Shown piece by piece: positions 10,783 to 21,956 of a DNA stretch of 64,000 nt (position 1 is its first letter; the number at the start of each line of letters is the position of its first letter). The notes under the pieces are model-generated. The model saw nothing but the letters and a program-made list of their open reading frames with translations. It ran no database searches and was not told where the DNA came from. The position numbers and the translations under genes were made by a program. Source of the stretch: Mesostigma viride (lineage: Eukaryota; Streptophyta; Mesostigmatophyceae; Mesostigmatales; Mesostigmataceae); contig RPFO01000080.1 in the NCBI GenBank assembly GCA_009746045.1, positions 359,366 to 423,365 of the forward strand, given 5' to 3'.

Positions 10783-11206
10783 AGAAAAGAAAAGAAAAGA
10801 AAAGAAAAGAAAAGAAAAGAAAAGAAAAGAAAAGAAAAGAAAAGAAAAGAAAAGAAAAGAAAAGAAAAGAAAAGAAAAGAAAAGAAAAGAAAAGAAAAAA
10901 AAAGAAAAGAAAAGAAAAGAAAAGAAAAGAAAAGAAAAGAAAAGAAAAGAAAAGAAAAGAAAAGAAAAGAAAAGAAAAGAAAAGAAAAGAAAAGAAAAGA
11001 AAAGAAAAGAAAAGAAAAGAAAAGAAAAGAAAAGAAAAGAAAAGAAAAGAAAAGAAAAGAAAAGAAAAGAAAAGAAAAGAAAAGAAAAGAAAAGAAAAGA
11101 AAAGAAAAGAAAAGAAAAGAAAAGAAAAGAAAAGAAAAGAAAAGAAAAGAAAAGAAAAGAAAAGAAAAGAAAAGAAAAGAAAAGAAAAGAAAAGAAAAGA
11201 AAAGAA
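10783..11206. repeat. (AAAGA)n pentanucleotide array
   Basis: About 85 perfect units with one A-expansion near 10898. It lies 40 bases upstream of LINE A. Confidence 0.97.
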
Positions 11207-11257
11207 AATGCAAATAGTAACAATACGAACAATATAATAAAACGGGGGCCCACACCG

Positions 11258-12411
11258 CCCGCCGCTGAGCAGGACTACACGTACCCGGCCCTGACGGAGC
11301 CCCTGGCCGATCTCAACGAGCTAGCGCCGTTCACCTAGCTCGAGCTGAGCACCGCCGCCAAGCAACTCCGCTTCTACGCCACCGTTGGACCTGACCAGCT
11401 CCCCGCCCCGGTGATTAAGCTGAGGGCGCTCACGGGGTTCCTGCTTGACGTCTGCAACCGGATCCTGCTTGCCGACGCGCCGCCGATTCCTGAGTGGCAG
11501 CACAGCTACCGTATTATGCTGTACAAAAACAAAGGTTCCCCTGACGACCCCGCCAACTACCGAGGAGTCTGCATCCAGAGCGCCGCACTCAAGTTGTTCA
11601 TGCGCATGATCCTCAACCGCCTTCGTTCTGCTCTCGACCGTCACCTAGGGGAAAGTCAAATGGGCTTTTCGTCCTGGGCGCAACACCGTCATGGCCATTT
11701 TCGTCGCGCGTCGCCTCTTCGAGGAAATCGCTCTCCTGCAACCTGGTGAGTTTCCCGCCATCATGACCTTCGTCGACTTCATCATGCAAGCCTGGCTTTT
11801 GATTCTGTCCTCTGGGACGCTCACTATGGGCTGTCCTTGCTCGCGCTCGCGTCCCCACTCCCCTAGAGCTCTGATTACCGTCATCCGCACGCTGTATGAG
11901 GGGTCGACCACTTCGGTGCGCACTCGGCTCGACACGGCTTTACCCCGCGATGTCCACTGCAGACTGGCGTCTGGCAGGGTTGCGTCTTGTCGCCGTACCT
12001 GTTAGTATTATTGTAGTGGATTATGTTATGCGCCAGGCACGTGCTCGCTTTGCTAGCATTGCAGGCCGTGCCCCTGGCCTAGCGATCACGAACGAGCTTG
12101 GGGAAGGGGGGCCGACTAACAAGCAGAATTTACTAGCTGACCTCATTTATGCCGACGACATTACGCTCATCGAGAAGCCGGAGTCTGCCCAACTTTGGCT
12201 GCCGGACTGCCTGGCGCTCGAGGCTGACGGGCGGTTGGTCTAGAAATCAGCCCCAAAACGGAGGCCCTGGCCCTCGGCATGGCAGGGCCCCCACCTACAC
12301 TCCGCCTCTTAGACAACACCGAGGTCAACTACCCTCCTTCAGGCCGCGTTGGCTTCCCGACTGCGAGGACGACCTGACGACACCGGATCGGCATGGCGTG
12401 GGCGCACCTCC
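11258..12411 (+). pseudogene. LINE A reverse transcriptase, N-terminal part (broken)
   Basis: Encodes fragments of a non-LTR RT: PDQLPAPVIK, then YKNKGSPDDPANYRGVCIQS, then ESQMGF, then ADLIYADDITLIEKPES with the catalytic YADD. Relative to LINE B it has extra and missing bases near 11330, 11680, 11790 and 12220, so the frame changes several times. It ends abruptly in the hAT-like insertion and resumes at 14177. Confidence 0.78.
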
Positions 12412-12419
12412 ATGACCAC

Positions 12420-12560
12420 CAGAGTGAGATCATACGCCGTATAATACGGTATAATACGGTATAATACGTAATACGCTGGCTTTGAGCGTATGATTCATAC
12501 GTTATAATACGTTTTAGCGTATAATGACGTATAATACCGTATTATACCGTATGATGCCGT
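12420..12560. repeat. Left end of hAT-like element with subterminal repeats
   Basis: CAGAGTGAGATCATACG is followed by repeats of CGGTATAATA and its inverse. The mirror set lies at 14070-14168. Such repeats are commonly transposase binding sites in hAT elements; that role is inferred here. Confidence 0.7.
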
Positions 12561-13584
12561 GTTTTCCGCGTTTTTTTTACGTTTTGCGCGGCTAGGATGC
12601 CAGAACGACAGGGCAACGATTTGAAGCCACAGATTTCGTATCTCTACTATAAGTACTGACCCGTCTGAACTTTCACAATTCGACGCGATCTTATTTTGAC
12701 ATTGTGGTGCACAGTGCGCGCACCGTGCGGAGGTGGCCATGGCGACGTGCGTTCCGTTAAAATATGGCTAATCCGGCGGGCGACAGGCGAAAAAATTAAG
12801 CCGATGGTTAAAAGTGATGTTCTATTATGATGTTTCATAGCAAGATCTGCACTATTTGCAAATTCGCTGCCTTTGTTGGTACAGATTTGCACGGGGGTCT
12901 CATCCAACGTCAATTTGGCCGCGATGAATAATCTAGCATGTGTGCCTGCGACGGTAGAACTCGACATTCGTGGGTTATTTTGATGCAGCAAGAGCCGTTT
13001 AGTAACGGACACCATGAAAATAACCTAAGCATCTTCGATCTGCGGCCATTTCCTGTCATTTCTAAAATGATTTCGTTCAGGCCTGCGCGATCCGCGGTTA
13101 ATCCATCCATGGCTGGCTGGCTTTTCTTGCGCGCCTGGGTAGGAAATAATGCCGGCCGTGGTACGTTGATTTGCCGCATGTCACCGCCCAGTCTGTTTGC
13201 GCTCTTAATGAACCTGGCATGAAACTTTTTGCGCCGTTTCTGGGTTTTTCTTGCTATTTTGTTCTCCACTTGTTGCAGTTGTGCTATCAGATTTTCCGCA
13301 GCTTTCAATGGTTTTCCTTACGCTGCGTATGCCATGCTTCCTAAAGCTACCCAGAATTGATCGGGCAGTTATCTGGCTTTGCTACGCTTCCTGTATGGAG
13401 GTTTTCACACGGTAGACATTCTATATTGCGTAGTCAAGGACCCTAGCTGCCTGGGAGCGGCATCACCGTTGCAAGGAGCTGGCGAGCTCATAGACGCCTG
13501 TCATGCTCTTCAGCCTGCTGGAAAACAAGGTTGTTGTATGGAAGGTGAGAATATGTGAGTTACTTATCACATCCCCACCTGTTT

Positions 13585-13660
13585 AGCCTCCGTGGTTCCC
13601 CAACGGGGACACGAGATTAATTAATATTAATTAATTAATTCAGTTAATTAATTAATTAAT
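13585..13660 (+). repeat. Stem-loop plus TTAATTAA tail module
   Basis: TCCCC-AAC-GGGGA is followed by ACACGAG and a run of TTAATTAA. The same arrangement closes LINE fragments elsewhere in the window, so this may be a LINE or SINE tail captured by the hAT-like element. Confidence 0.5.
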
Positions 13661-14176
13661 GCACACCACGAGTCACACACCTGTAGTCACATGCAGCTCA
13701 GTATATTCACATAGCATCGCACCATGCAAACATACTACATGCATTAATTGTATACTACTGTAGTATTTGCGTGCATGCACAGCCACATATATATATTAAA
13801 ATATATAATTACTTGCATCAAAGTGAAGGCACCCAAGTAAACATAACCAATATAAAGCCACATATATACACATACACACAATTATGCATGCGCACGTTTA
13901 CATTCTCAGTATTACATGCAATACATCGATCGTGTCCACAATATCCACCGTATAGAGTATAGCCGAGGGTAGGGCAACCTTGGATTATGTCCAAAACAGT
14001 GTTAAAAACATGTGGATTGATGGTGGGTGTCTTAAAATGTGTAAAATCAGAGTATTCTGAGTGTGTCCGTACGAAAACGTATAATACCGTATTATACCGC
14101 ATTATACCGTATTATACATTATACTCCACCGTGACCGTATAACGCGTATAACGTACGATCTCACTCTGATGACCAC

Positions 14177-14700
14177 CGCCGCTGGTGGAGCAACCCCGCT
14201 CTACCCCTGATCGTCAAGCGTGACCTCTTCAAGGTCGTCATTCTGACGATCCTGACCTACGGCGCCGAGACCTGGACACTGACGCAGGAGCTGGAGCAAC
14301 GACTCGACGGCACCGTCACCAAGCTAGATGCTGCGCAAGGGCGCAAGGCCCTTCACATCCCCTTTGGTTTGCACATTAGTAATGAGGATTTGTACGCTGA
14401 TCGATTTGCCCTCTGTTTCCCACATTCTTAGGCACAGGCGGCGCCTGGGCCTATAGCCGGGCACCTCGGGCCCGCACAGATCAGGTAGACACATCAGATA
14501 GACTAGCTGGAACCAAGCCCGCCCAGCCTGGGCGATATGTCCTCACCTGGCGTGCCCCAGGCCGCGCGCAGCAGGGCCGCCACCCGTGGACTTTTCGTGA
14601 TAGACTACTAAGCTAGGCATGGACATGTGCTACACTAGACGTGACGGGCTCACATGTACCCGGGCAGCCTCCTCAGTGGTTTGTCTGTTATATGGAGGCA
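14177..14700 (+). pseudogene. LINE A, C-terminal region (broken)
   Basis: Continues LINE A after the hAT-like element, with RDLFKVVILTILTYGAETWT and the GHL...TDQVDTSD segment. Insertions (for example the extra bases near 14325, 14400 and 14610) break the frame. The piece ends with TATATGGAGGCA, where LINE B was inserted. Confidence 0.7.
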
Positions 14701-15560
14701 TTGGTCATCGCCACCTTCAACGCCCGCACGCTCCAACCCGACGCTGACCGCTGTCACTGCCTGCGCAGTGACGACTGTCAGTGCCATCGAGTCTCCAATC
14801 TTATTGGTTTCTGCATCGACAATAATATCGCCATCCTGGGAATCCAAGAACACAGGCGCACTGCATCGGCCCGCGGATCAACTGCCCTTGTTGCTGACGA
14901 CATCGACGGCTGGCGGTTCTACTACGGAGGCGGCGACGGCACCGGGAACGGGGGCGTCGGTCTCCTCTGCTCCCCGCTCGCCGTACGCCACATGGGCGAA
15001 CCCCAGCTGGTCAACGCTCGGCTCCTCGTGGCCACTTTTCATTCGATGGAGGGCCACTCGACCTACGCCCTGACGGTGGGCGTTGGTTACGCACCCCACT
15101 CCGGCCACCCAGAACAAGACCGCAAGGACTTCTTTGCAGCGCTGGAGAACCTGGCGAACGGCATCCCTGGTCGCAACTACCTCGCTCTGCTGCTGGACGC
15201 CAACGCCACGCTACCACCGGGTACTGGCGGATGTCAGCACGCCCCCAACGGTACGGTCTCCAATGCCAACACTGAACTTTTTGCTGATTTGCTTACGACA
15301 TGCGATTTGGTCACTGCCAACACTCGCTTTCCACATAGTCCAGATGCTTTGGTCACACACACCTCGCCAACTGGCACTGAACGCTGCATTGACTATGTTG
15401 TAATGCGCAAGCGTCATCAAGGATCTGTACTAGCTGCTCGCTCGCATGTGATCCCCCTGGTGCGCTCCGATCATCGCATCGTCACCGCCCGCATCCGCCT
15501 GCGATTCCCCTCGCCCTTTCGTAAGCACGTGGCACCCCTGATTTGCGCACACTTCAGTTG
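14692..15560 (+). pseudogene. LINE B apurinic-type endonuclease domain
   Basis: This domain nicks target DNA to prime reverse transcription. All core motifs of the exonuclease III-like fold are visible: ATFNARTL (N), ILGIQEHR (E), GGVGLL, LLLDANA (D/N), CIDYVV and SDHRIVTARI (catalytic SDH). The domain itself is intact. The frame is lost at about 15540, where one base change shifts the following linker into another frame. The only ATG lies in the duplicated target sequence. A longer frame starting at 14641 belongs to LINE A sequence in its first 17 codons. Confidence 0.82.
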
Positions 15561-17959
15561 CTCGAGAAATCTGACGACGCTCTGGAGGACTTCCCTGAAA
15601 AACGCGCCCACAAGCGCGCCGCAGAGGCGTTTGTCGACGCGCTGGACATCCCGGCCAGCCACGCCCAGCTGTTCGCTGCCGGCCCGGCATCGGCCCTTCG
15701 GCACCTCGCTGACAAGCTGCCCGCGGCCGGGGCCCTACTGCCCCCCCGCCGCCCGCCCCGCTTCACCAGCCTGCACCGGCTCCCCGCCGTCATCCAGGCC
15801 CGGCAAGCCCTGCGCGACAACAGCGACCCCGCCCGCTACGCCCGCCTCAAAGCCGATTACCACTCGGCCATCCGGCAGGCGACCAAGGAGCAGGAGGACC
15901 TTCATGTCCGCGAGTACTTCGCCCACCTCAAGGACCAGCACGGCAAGTACGCCTGGACCCGCCTGCGTCACGCCCAACGGCCCGCCGGCGGCGCGCAGCC
16001 GGCGCCGCGGACGCTCTCTGGCTCACCGCAGCAGCAGCTCGACCAGTGGTATTCCTCCCAGTCCCGGCTGCTCGGCGCCCCCCCGCCGCCTCCGCCGCTT
16101 GGCCCTCTGGCGGCCGCACGCCTGGCAGTAGCACCGGCGGACGTCCCTGCGCCGCCCACGCCGCCCGCCGCTGAGCAGGACTACACGTACCCAGCCCTGA
16201 CGGAACCCCTGGCCGACCCCAACGAGCTCCCGCCGTTCACCGAGCTCGAGCTGAGCACCGTGGTGCTCCGCCAAGCAACTCCGCTTTTATGCCGCCGTTG
16301 GACCTGACCAGCTCCCAGCCCCGGTGATTAAGCTGACGGCGCTCACGGGGTTCCTGCTTGACGTCTGCAACCGGATCCTGCTTGCCCACGCGCCGCCGAT
16401 TCCTGAGTGGCAGCACAGCTACCGTATTATGCTGTACAAAAACAAAGGTTCCCCTGACGACCCCGCCAACTACATCTGGAGGAGTCTGCATCCAGAGCGC
16501 CGCACTTAAGTTGTTCATGCGCATGATCCTCAACCGCCTTCGTTCTGCTCTCGACTGTCACCTTGGGGAAAGTCAAATGGGCTTCCGTCCTGGGCGCAAC
16601 ACCGTGACATGGCCATCTTCGTCGCGCGTCGCCTCTTCGAGGAAATCGCTCTCCTGCAACCTGGTGAGTTTCCCGCCATCCTGATCTTCGTCGACTTCAT
16701 CAAGGCTTTTGATTCTGTCCTCTGGGACGCTCTATGGGCTGTACTTGCTCGCGCTCGCGTCCCCACTCCCCTGATTACCGTCATCCGCACGCTGTGTGAG
16801 GGGTCGACCACTTCGGTGCGCACTCAACACGTACGGCATTACCCCGCCATGCCCACTGCAGACCGGCGTCTGGCAGGGTTGCGTCCTGTCGCCGTACCTG
16901 TTTATTATTGTAGTGGATTATGTCATGCGCCAGGCACGTGCTCGCTTTGCTAGCATTGCAGGCCGTGCCCCTGGCCTAGCGATCACGAACGAGCTTGGGG
17001 AAGGGGGGCCGACTAACAAGCAGAACTTACTAGCTGACCTCATTTATGCCGACGACATCACGCTCATCGAGAAGCCGGAGTCTGCCCAACTTTGGCTGGA
17101 CTGCCTGGCGCTCGAGGCTCGGGCGGATGGTCTAGAAATCAGCCCCAAAACGGAGGCCCTGGCCCTCGGCATGGCAGGGCCCCCACCCACACTCCGCCTC
17201 TTAGACGATGCCGAGGTCAACTACCCTCCTTCAGGCCGCTTCAAGCTGCTCGGCAGTTGGCTTCCCGACTGCGAGGACGACATTGACGACACGGATCGGC
17301 ATGGCGTGGGCGCACCTCCATGACCACCGCCGCTGGTGGAGCAACCCCACCCTACCCCGGATCGTCAAGCGTGACCTCTTCAAGGTCGTCATTCTGACGA
17401 TCCTGACCTACGGCGCCGAGACGTGGACACTGATGCAGGAGCTGGAGCAACGACTCGACGGCGCCGTCACCAAGATGCTGCGCAAGGCCCTTAACATCCC
17501 CTTTGGTTTGCACATTAGTAATGAGGATTTGTAGTTTTGTACGCTGATTTGCCCTATGTTTCCCACATTATTAGGCACAGGCGCCTGGGCCTAGCCGGGC
17601 ACCTGGCCCGCACAGATCAGGTAGATACATCAGATAGACTAGCTGGCACCAAGCCCGCCCAGCCTGGGCGATATGTCCTCACCTGGCGTGCCCCCGGCCG
17701 CGCGCGGCAGGGCCGCCACCCGTGGACTTTTCGTGATAGACTCGGCATGGACATGTGCTACACTAGACGTGACGGGCTCACCCCCGGGCAGCCTCCTGGT
17801 TTGTCTGTAATATGGAGGCAGATGGTGCGCAAGGATAGATGGCAAGTAGTGATGAAGGAGACCACCCCCAAGCCTGTGGGGGCTCCGCGTGTGACCAAGT
17901 ATTATGGCATTCATAGCGATTCGGGCCGCAGTGCCCACACCCCTGTAACTAGGACCTAG
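15543..17959 (+). pseudogene. LINE B linker, reverse transcriptase and C-terminal domain (frameshifted)
   Basis: The linker (15543-16307) is Ala/Pro-rich and ends in ELPPFTELELSTVV. The RT follows, with LPAPVIKLTALTGFLL, QSAALKLFMRMILNRL, ESQMGFRPGRN, IFVDFIKAFDSVLW (first catalytic Asp), GVWQGCVLSPYLF and DLIYADDITLI (catalytic YADD). The C-terminal part has LTYGAETWTL, HRRLGLAGHLARTDQVD and WRQMVRKDRWQVVMKETTPK. Frame changes near 16270, 16475, 16605, 16825, 17300 and 17533 mean no single protein is made as assembled. Confidence 0.8.
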
Positions 17960-18055
17960 ATGATAGCATATACCATCCATTCCATCCCATGTTCCCCTCC
18001 CACTGAGGACTTATGCTCACGTGACGCAGTCACGTGTCTATTAATCAATTAATTA
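17960..18055 (+). repeat. LINE B 3' UTR with stem-loop and TTAATTAA tail
   Basis: The sequence CCCATGTTCCCCTCCCACTG leads to the stem-loop CACGTGAC-GCA-GTCACGTG (18018-18036) and then ATTAATCAATTAATTA. The same 3' end occurs at 62796-62884 and 63620-63719. RTE-type LINEs often end in short repeats, and the hairpin is a plausible RT recognition site. Confidence 0.7.
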
Positions 18056-18213
18056 ATGGAGGCAGATGGTACGCAAGGATAAATGGCAAGTAGTGATGAA
18101 GGAGACCACCCCCAAGTCTGTGGGGGCTCCACGTGTGACCGCGTATGGCATTCATAGCGATTCGGGCCGCGGTGCCCACAACCCTGTAACTAGCTAGGAC
18201 CTAGATTATCTAT

Positions 18214-20169
18214 CTCGTGGAGGCCTACGAGCACGCTCAGGACGCGCGGAGGCGGCCCAGTGCATCGCGGATGCCAAGGCCTGCCAGGCTCGCAACCAGG
18301 GCAAGGACATGTGGTACCACCTCGATCGACCGGCTCGGCGGCCGGTGGCAGCGCACGTACCCCGGTGGAGCACACGGGGGACGGCACGTACGGCGCCGGT
18401 CAGCCTTGACCGCTGGTTGGCCCACAATGTTTCCTTGACCGGTGGGGCTCGCGCCCCCCCCCCGCCGCTTCACCCCGAGACGGCCGCCCGCCTCGGGGTT
18501 GCCGGTCCCCCGCCGCCGCCAGCGCCCCCCTCCTCGGCCGCGGACTTAACCAAGTCCCCGCCTTGCAGGAGGGCTGCCTTGCCACCGACGACGTCGTCCA
18601 CCCCTAGCTTCACTTTGAAGGAATTGGACGGCGCCCTTGCTCGCCTGCGGTACGATGCGGCGGTCGGTGCCGACCACCTTTCTGCTGAGCTGCTGAAGAC
18701 CCCTGATCCGGCCGGTTAGGGATCGTCTGCTGGCGTTCTGCAACCGTGTCCTGCTTTCTGACGAGCCTCCGCCTGCTGAGTGGCAGACGGCCATCCGCGT
18801 CATGCTGTATGTACAAGAAGGGCTCTGCTGCTGACCCCGGTAACTACCGGGTCTGCCTCCAGAGCGCCGCGCTGAAGGTCTTCATGCGCATGATGCTGCA
18901 CAGGCTCCGCGCCGCGCTGGACCCACACCTGGGTGAGTCTCAGATGGGTTTCCGTCGTGGTCGTAACATGCACTGTCATGGCTGTGTTTGTCGCGCGCCG
19001 GTTGATGGAGGAGGTGCGTCGCCTCCCCCCTGACAGTTTGCCGCTGGTCTTCATTTTTGTTGACTTATCAAGGCCTTTGACACGGTCCTCTGGGAGGCTC
19101 TTTGGGCCATCCTAGCTCTGGATCGGGTGCCACCAGCGTTTATTGCTGCCATTTGGCGACTGTATGAGGGCCGCTCACAGCTAGGCAGTAGTGCGGACTG
19201 CGGAGGGCACCACCCCACCATTCCCCCTTCACCACGGGGTGTGGCAAGGTTGTGTCCTGTCCCCATGGCTGTTCATTATTGTCGTGGATCACGTCATGCG
19301 CCGAGCACGTGCGCGCTTTACTGCTCTCAAGGGGTTCGAGCCAGGCTTGGACATCCTTAACGAGAAAGAGCACGGCGGGGTTAAACCTGGCTACCACCTG
19401 GCCGACCTGATTTATGCGGATGACACCACCCTCATCGCGCGCCCCGAGCACAGGCGCCCACATTCAGACCTGGCTGGACTGTCTGGGCCTGGAGGCGAGG
19501 GCGGTGGGGTTGGAGATTAGTGTCAAATTAACTGAGGCGATGGTGATTGGGGCCTCCAGTACACCGCCGCTGCCGCGCCTGCTCGACGGGACGACGGTCC
19601 CGTTCCGCGATCGCTTCAAACTGTTAGGGAGCTGGCTCCCTGACACCGCCGACGATGTGGACACCCGCATTGGCCTGGCCTGGGCTAGGCTCCGTTCGCT
19701 CAACACCTACTGGCGCTCCAAGGGCCTGGGCGAGCACCGCAAGCGCATGCTCTTCAAGGTCCTCGTCCTCACGGTGCTCACGTAATAATGGCGCCGAGGC
19801 GTGGACACTCACACCCACACTGGCAGCTAAGCTAGACGGCACAGTTTACAGGATGCTCCGACAGGTCCTGAACGTAGGGTTTTCCAAGCGCCCGTCATTA
19901 GAGTCTTTGTAGGCAGGGCATGCCTCGTATTTCGGACGAGATTAGACAGCGTAGGATAGCATTTGTAGGACACCTTGCTCGCACCAGCCAGGTCGACACC
20001 GCCCTTGGTCTGGCAGGCCCCCAGCGGCTTAGCCAGCTAGGGCGGCACATTCTGACCTGGCCTGGCCCCAAGGGCATTCCCAAAAGGGTAGGGAAACATG
20101 TCACGAACTACGTCCAGATGTTGCCGGATGACCTACTGGTCCCAGCCCAGTTTGAATACCGCATCCACT
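18214..20169 (+). pseudogene. LINE D: second RTE-like family, RT and C-terminal region (frameshifted)
   Basis: It starts between endonuclease and RT (5'-truncated). Visible are FTLKELDGALARLRYDAAVG, EWQTAIRVMLY, QSAALKVFMRMMLHRL, ESQMGFRRGRN, FIFVDL and AFDTV, GVWQGCVLSPWLFIIVVDHV, DLIYADDTTLIARPEH, DRFKLLGSWLPDTADDVDT and KRMLFKVLVLTVLT. It is related to LINE A/B but clearly divergent. Multiple indels break it. At 20169 it is interrupted by D2; its coding sequence resumes at 21273 and, after the chromovirus, at 39226 and again at 60913. Confidence 0.78.
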
Positions 20170-21279
20170 GCTCTTAAGGGGTTCGAGCCAGGCTTGGACA
20201 TCCTTAACGTGAAAGAGCACGGCGGGGTTAGACCTGGTTACCGCCTTGCCGACCTGATTTATGCGGATGATACCACCCTCATCGAGAGCCCCGAGCACAT
20301 TCAGACCTGGCTGGACTGCCAGGCTGGGCCTGGAGGCGCGGGCGGTGGGGTTGGAGATTAGTGTCAAAACCGAGGCGATCGGTGATTGGGGCCTCCAGTA
20401 AACCACCGCTGCCGCGCCTGCTCGACGGGACGGAGGTCCCGTTCCGCGACCGCTTCAAGCTGTTGGGGAGCTGGCTTCCTGACACCGCGGACGATGTGGA
20501 CACCCGCATCGGCCTCGCCTGGGCCAAGCTCCGTTCGCTCACACCCTACTGGCGCTCGAAGGGCCTGGACGGGCACCGCAAGCGCATGCTCTTCAAGGTC
20601 CTCGTCCTCACGGTGCTCACGTATGGCGCCGAGGCGTGGACCCTCCCACCCAAACTGGCAGCTAGGCGCTAGTAGACGGCACGGTTTACAGGATGCTCCT
20701 TAACGTAGGTTTTTCCGAGCGTCCGTCATCAGAGTCTTTGTATCATGGCATGCCTCGTGTTTCGGACGAGATTAGGCAGCGTAGGATAGCATTTGTAGGA
20801 CACCTTGCCCGCACCAGCCAGGTCGACACCACCCTCGGTCTGGCTGGCCCCCAGCGGCTTGGCCAGCCAGGGCAGCACATTTTGACCTGGCCTGGCCCCG
20901 CGGACATTCCCAAAAGGGTAGGGAAACCTGTCACGAACTACGTTCAGATGTTGCTGGACGACCTAGTGGTCCCAGCCCAGTTTGAGCACCGCATCCACTC
21001 TCTCTCCCGTCTTTGGACTACCATGCAGGACAAGACGCGGTGGAAGAAGATTGTCAAGGCGCACACGCCCGACCCTGTGGGCAAGCCACCTCCCCCCAAG
21101 CGGAGGAGGCGTTTTGATGAGTAGATAGGATTTTCTAGATAGCTTAGAGTTAGGATAGTTCGATCACGCGGCTTCCTCCACGTACCCCATCCATCATGGA
21201 ATATGTGCTACATGACCTCCCCACGGAGGCATGTCGGTTATAATTTAATTTAATTTAATTTAATTTAATTTAATCCACT
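20163..21279 (+). mobile_element. LINE D2: 5'-truncated LINE inserted in LINE D
   Basis: The element is 20170-21272, flanked by ATCCACT at 20163-20169 and 21273-21279. It begins inside the RT (GFEPGLDILN), retains YADDTTLIESPEH, LLGSWLPDTADDVDTRIG and the C-terminal region ending KPPPPKRRRRFDE with a stop at 21124, then a 3' UTR and a (TTTAA)n tail at 21241-21272. The last 143 codons (20693-21124) are open. The junction with LINE D looks at first like a tandem duplication, but the target duplication and tail mark it as a separate insertion. Confidence 0.8.
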
Positions 21280-21370
21280 CTCTCTCCCTTCTTTGGACTG
21301 CCATGCAGAACAAGATGCGGTGGCAGAAGATTGTCAAGGCTCACACGCCTGACCCTGTGGGCAAGCCACC
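21273..21370 (+). pseudogene. LINE D continuation, cut by the chromovirus
   Basis: Resumes the LINE D C-terminal coding sequence (LLWTAMQNKMRWQKIVKAHT) and stops after GKPP at the Ty3 insertion. The last five bases, CCACC, are the target duplication. Confidence 0.75.
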
Positions 21371-21942
21371 TGTTACGCCGCGGATATCTACCTCCACCTC
21401 TACCTCTAATGGGCCTGATACTACCTAAACTGGTCAGGCCTCCTCTACTTAACCCTCTGGCGAAAGACGAACGTGACGGAGCTGATCTCAATGCATTAAC
21501 GTAAGTGTTGCTATAATACGCCATACAACCATTTACCAAAACCCGTTTACTCCAGGAATAGAGGAAGGAAACACAACTACACTGCCGTGACCCAAGCCTA
21601 AATGTGTCAATTCACTTAACACACGCCGAGTACACACACAAGGGGTAGAACGCGCATAAATGGTCACCAACGGTCCAACACGCTCGGGCCGACATGGCCC
21701 TCGCCTACAGGTGCACGCTGGTCCACTAAATCTACTGATGCACGCTGGTCCACTACATTCTACCCAGGATCAGGACCACTAGTAAAGTACGCGGCGCGGC
21801 GCCCAACGGCACCCAATGTACCACAGTACTGTTACGAGGACAATAATGTCCCGGTAGAAGCCTAAACGTAAACCTAGGGACAACCGAGGCAAAGGACCTA
21901 ATTTACGTCCGTAACTACAACGAATTGTTACGCGACGTAACA
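21371..21942 (-). repeat. 3' LTR of Ty3 copy 1
   Basis: Length 572 bp. Besides the terminal TG/CA, the plus-strand right end is a short hairpin (TGTTACG-CGA-CGTAACA, 21926-21942). A 15-bp phrase TGCACGCTGGTCCAC is tandemly doubled near 21711-21752. Confidence 0.92.
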
Positions 21943-21956
21943 CCTCCCCCCCCACA
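21943..21956 (-). promoter_or_regulatory. Polypurine tract of Ty3 copy 1
   Basis: On the minus strand GTGGGGGGGGAGG lies directly against the 3' LTR, as expected for the plus-strand DNA primer. Confidence 0.8.

Larger units (their letters stand above)
12412..14176. mobile_element. hAT-like DNA transposon with 8-bp target duplication
   Basis: The element proper is 12420-14168 (1749 bp). It is flanked by ATGACCAC at 12412-12419 and 14169-14176, and LINE B shows the uninterrupted site. Termini are CAGAGTGAGATC and its inverse GATCTCACTCTG. Subterminal GGTATAATAC-type repeats are inverted at the two ends. The 8-bp duplication with T at position 2 and A at position 7, and ends starting CAGAG, fit the hAT superfamily. 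No transposase is recognisable. The longest minus-strand frames (12647-13015 and 12910-13308) show no hAT motif, so the copy is probably non-autonomous. Confidence 0.85.
14692..18064 (+). mobile_element. LINE B: near-complete RTE-like LINE with 9-bp target duplication
   Basis: The element is 14701-18055 (3355 bp), flanked by ATGGAGGCA at 14692-14700 and 18056-18064. LINE A sequence continues on both sides. It carries an AP endonuclease, an RT and a C-terminal region in one former frame, then a short 3' UTR and a TTAATTAA tail. Length and architecture fit the RTE clade. It lacks only the start of the endonuclease, or nothing at all if the ATG is supplied by the target. Confidence 0.85.
11244..18207 (+). 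mobile_element. LINE A: RTE-like LINE, 5'-truncated and multiply interrupted
   Basis: The surviving pieces are 11244-12419, 14169-14700 and 18056-18207. They match LINE B closely and in order, starting just before the RT. The first gap is the hAT-like element, the second is LINE B, and the 3' end is cut by LINE D. The protein is interrupted by stops and frameshifts. RTE-like identity rests on the short EN-RT layout seen in LINE B, the LTYGAETWTL segment after the RT and a simple-sequence 3' tail. After LINE D and its cargo, the tail of A may resume at about 61138 as a TTAATTAA run, since TAGATTA occurs at both junctions. Confidence 0.75.

Noticed and set aside
10711-11255. Phe/Leu/Ser-rich 160-180-codon frames on the minus strand
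   Set aside because: They are artefacts of the (AAAGA)n array.
14641-14700. N-terminal extension of the LINE B endonuclease starting at 14641
   Set aside because: Those codons are LINE A 3' sequence. LINE B starts at 14701 after the ATGGAGGCA target.
20100-20200. Tandem duplication within LINE D
   Set aside because: The ATCCACT duplication and the (TTTAA)n tail at the other end show a separate truncated insertion (D2).
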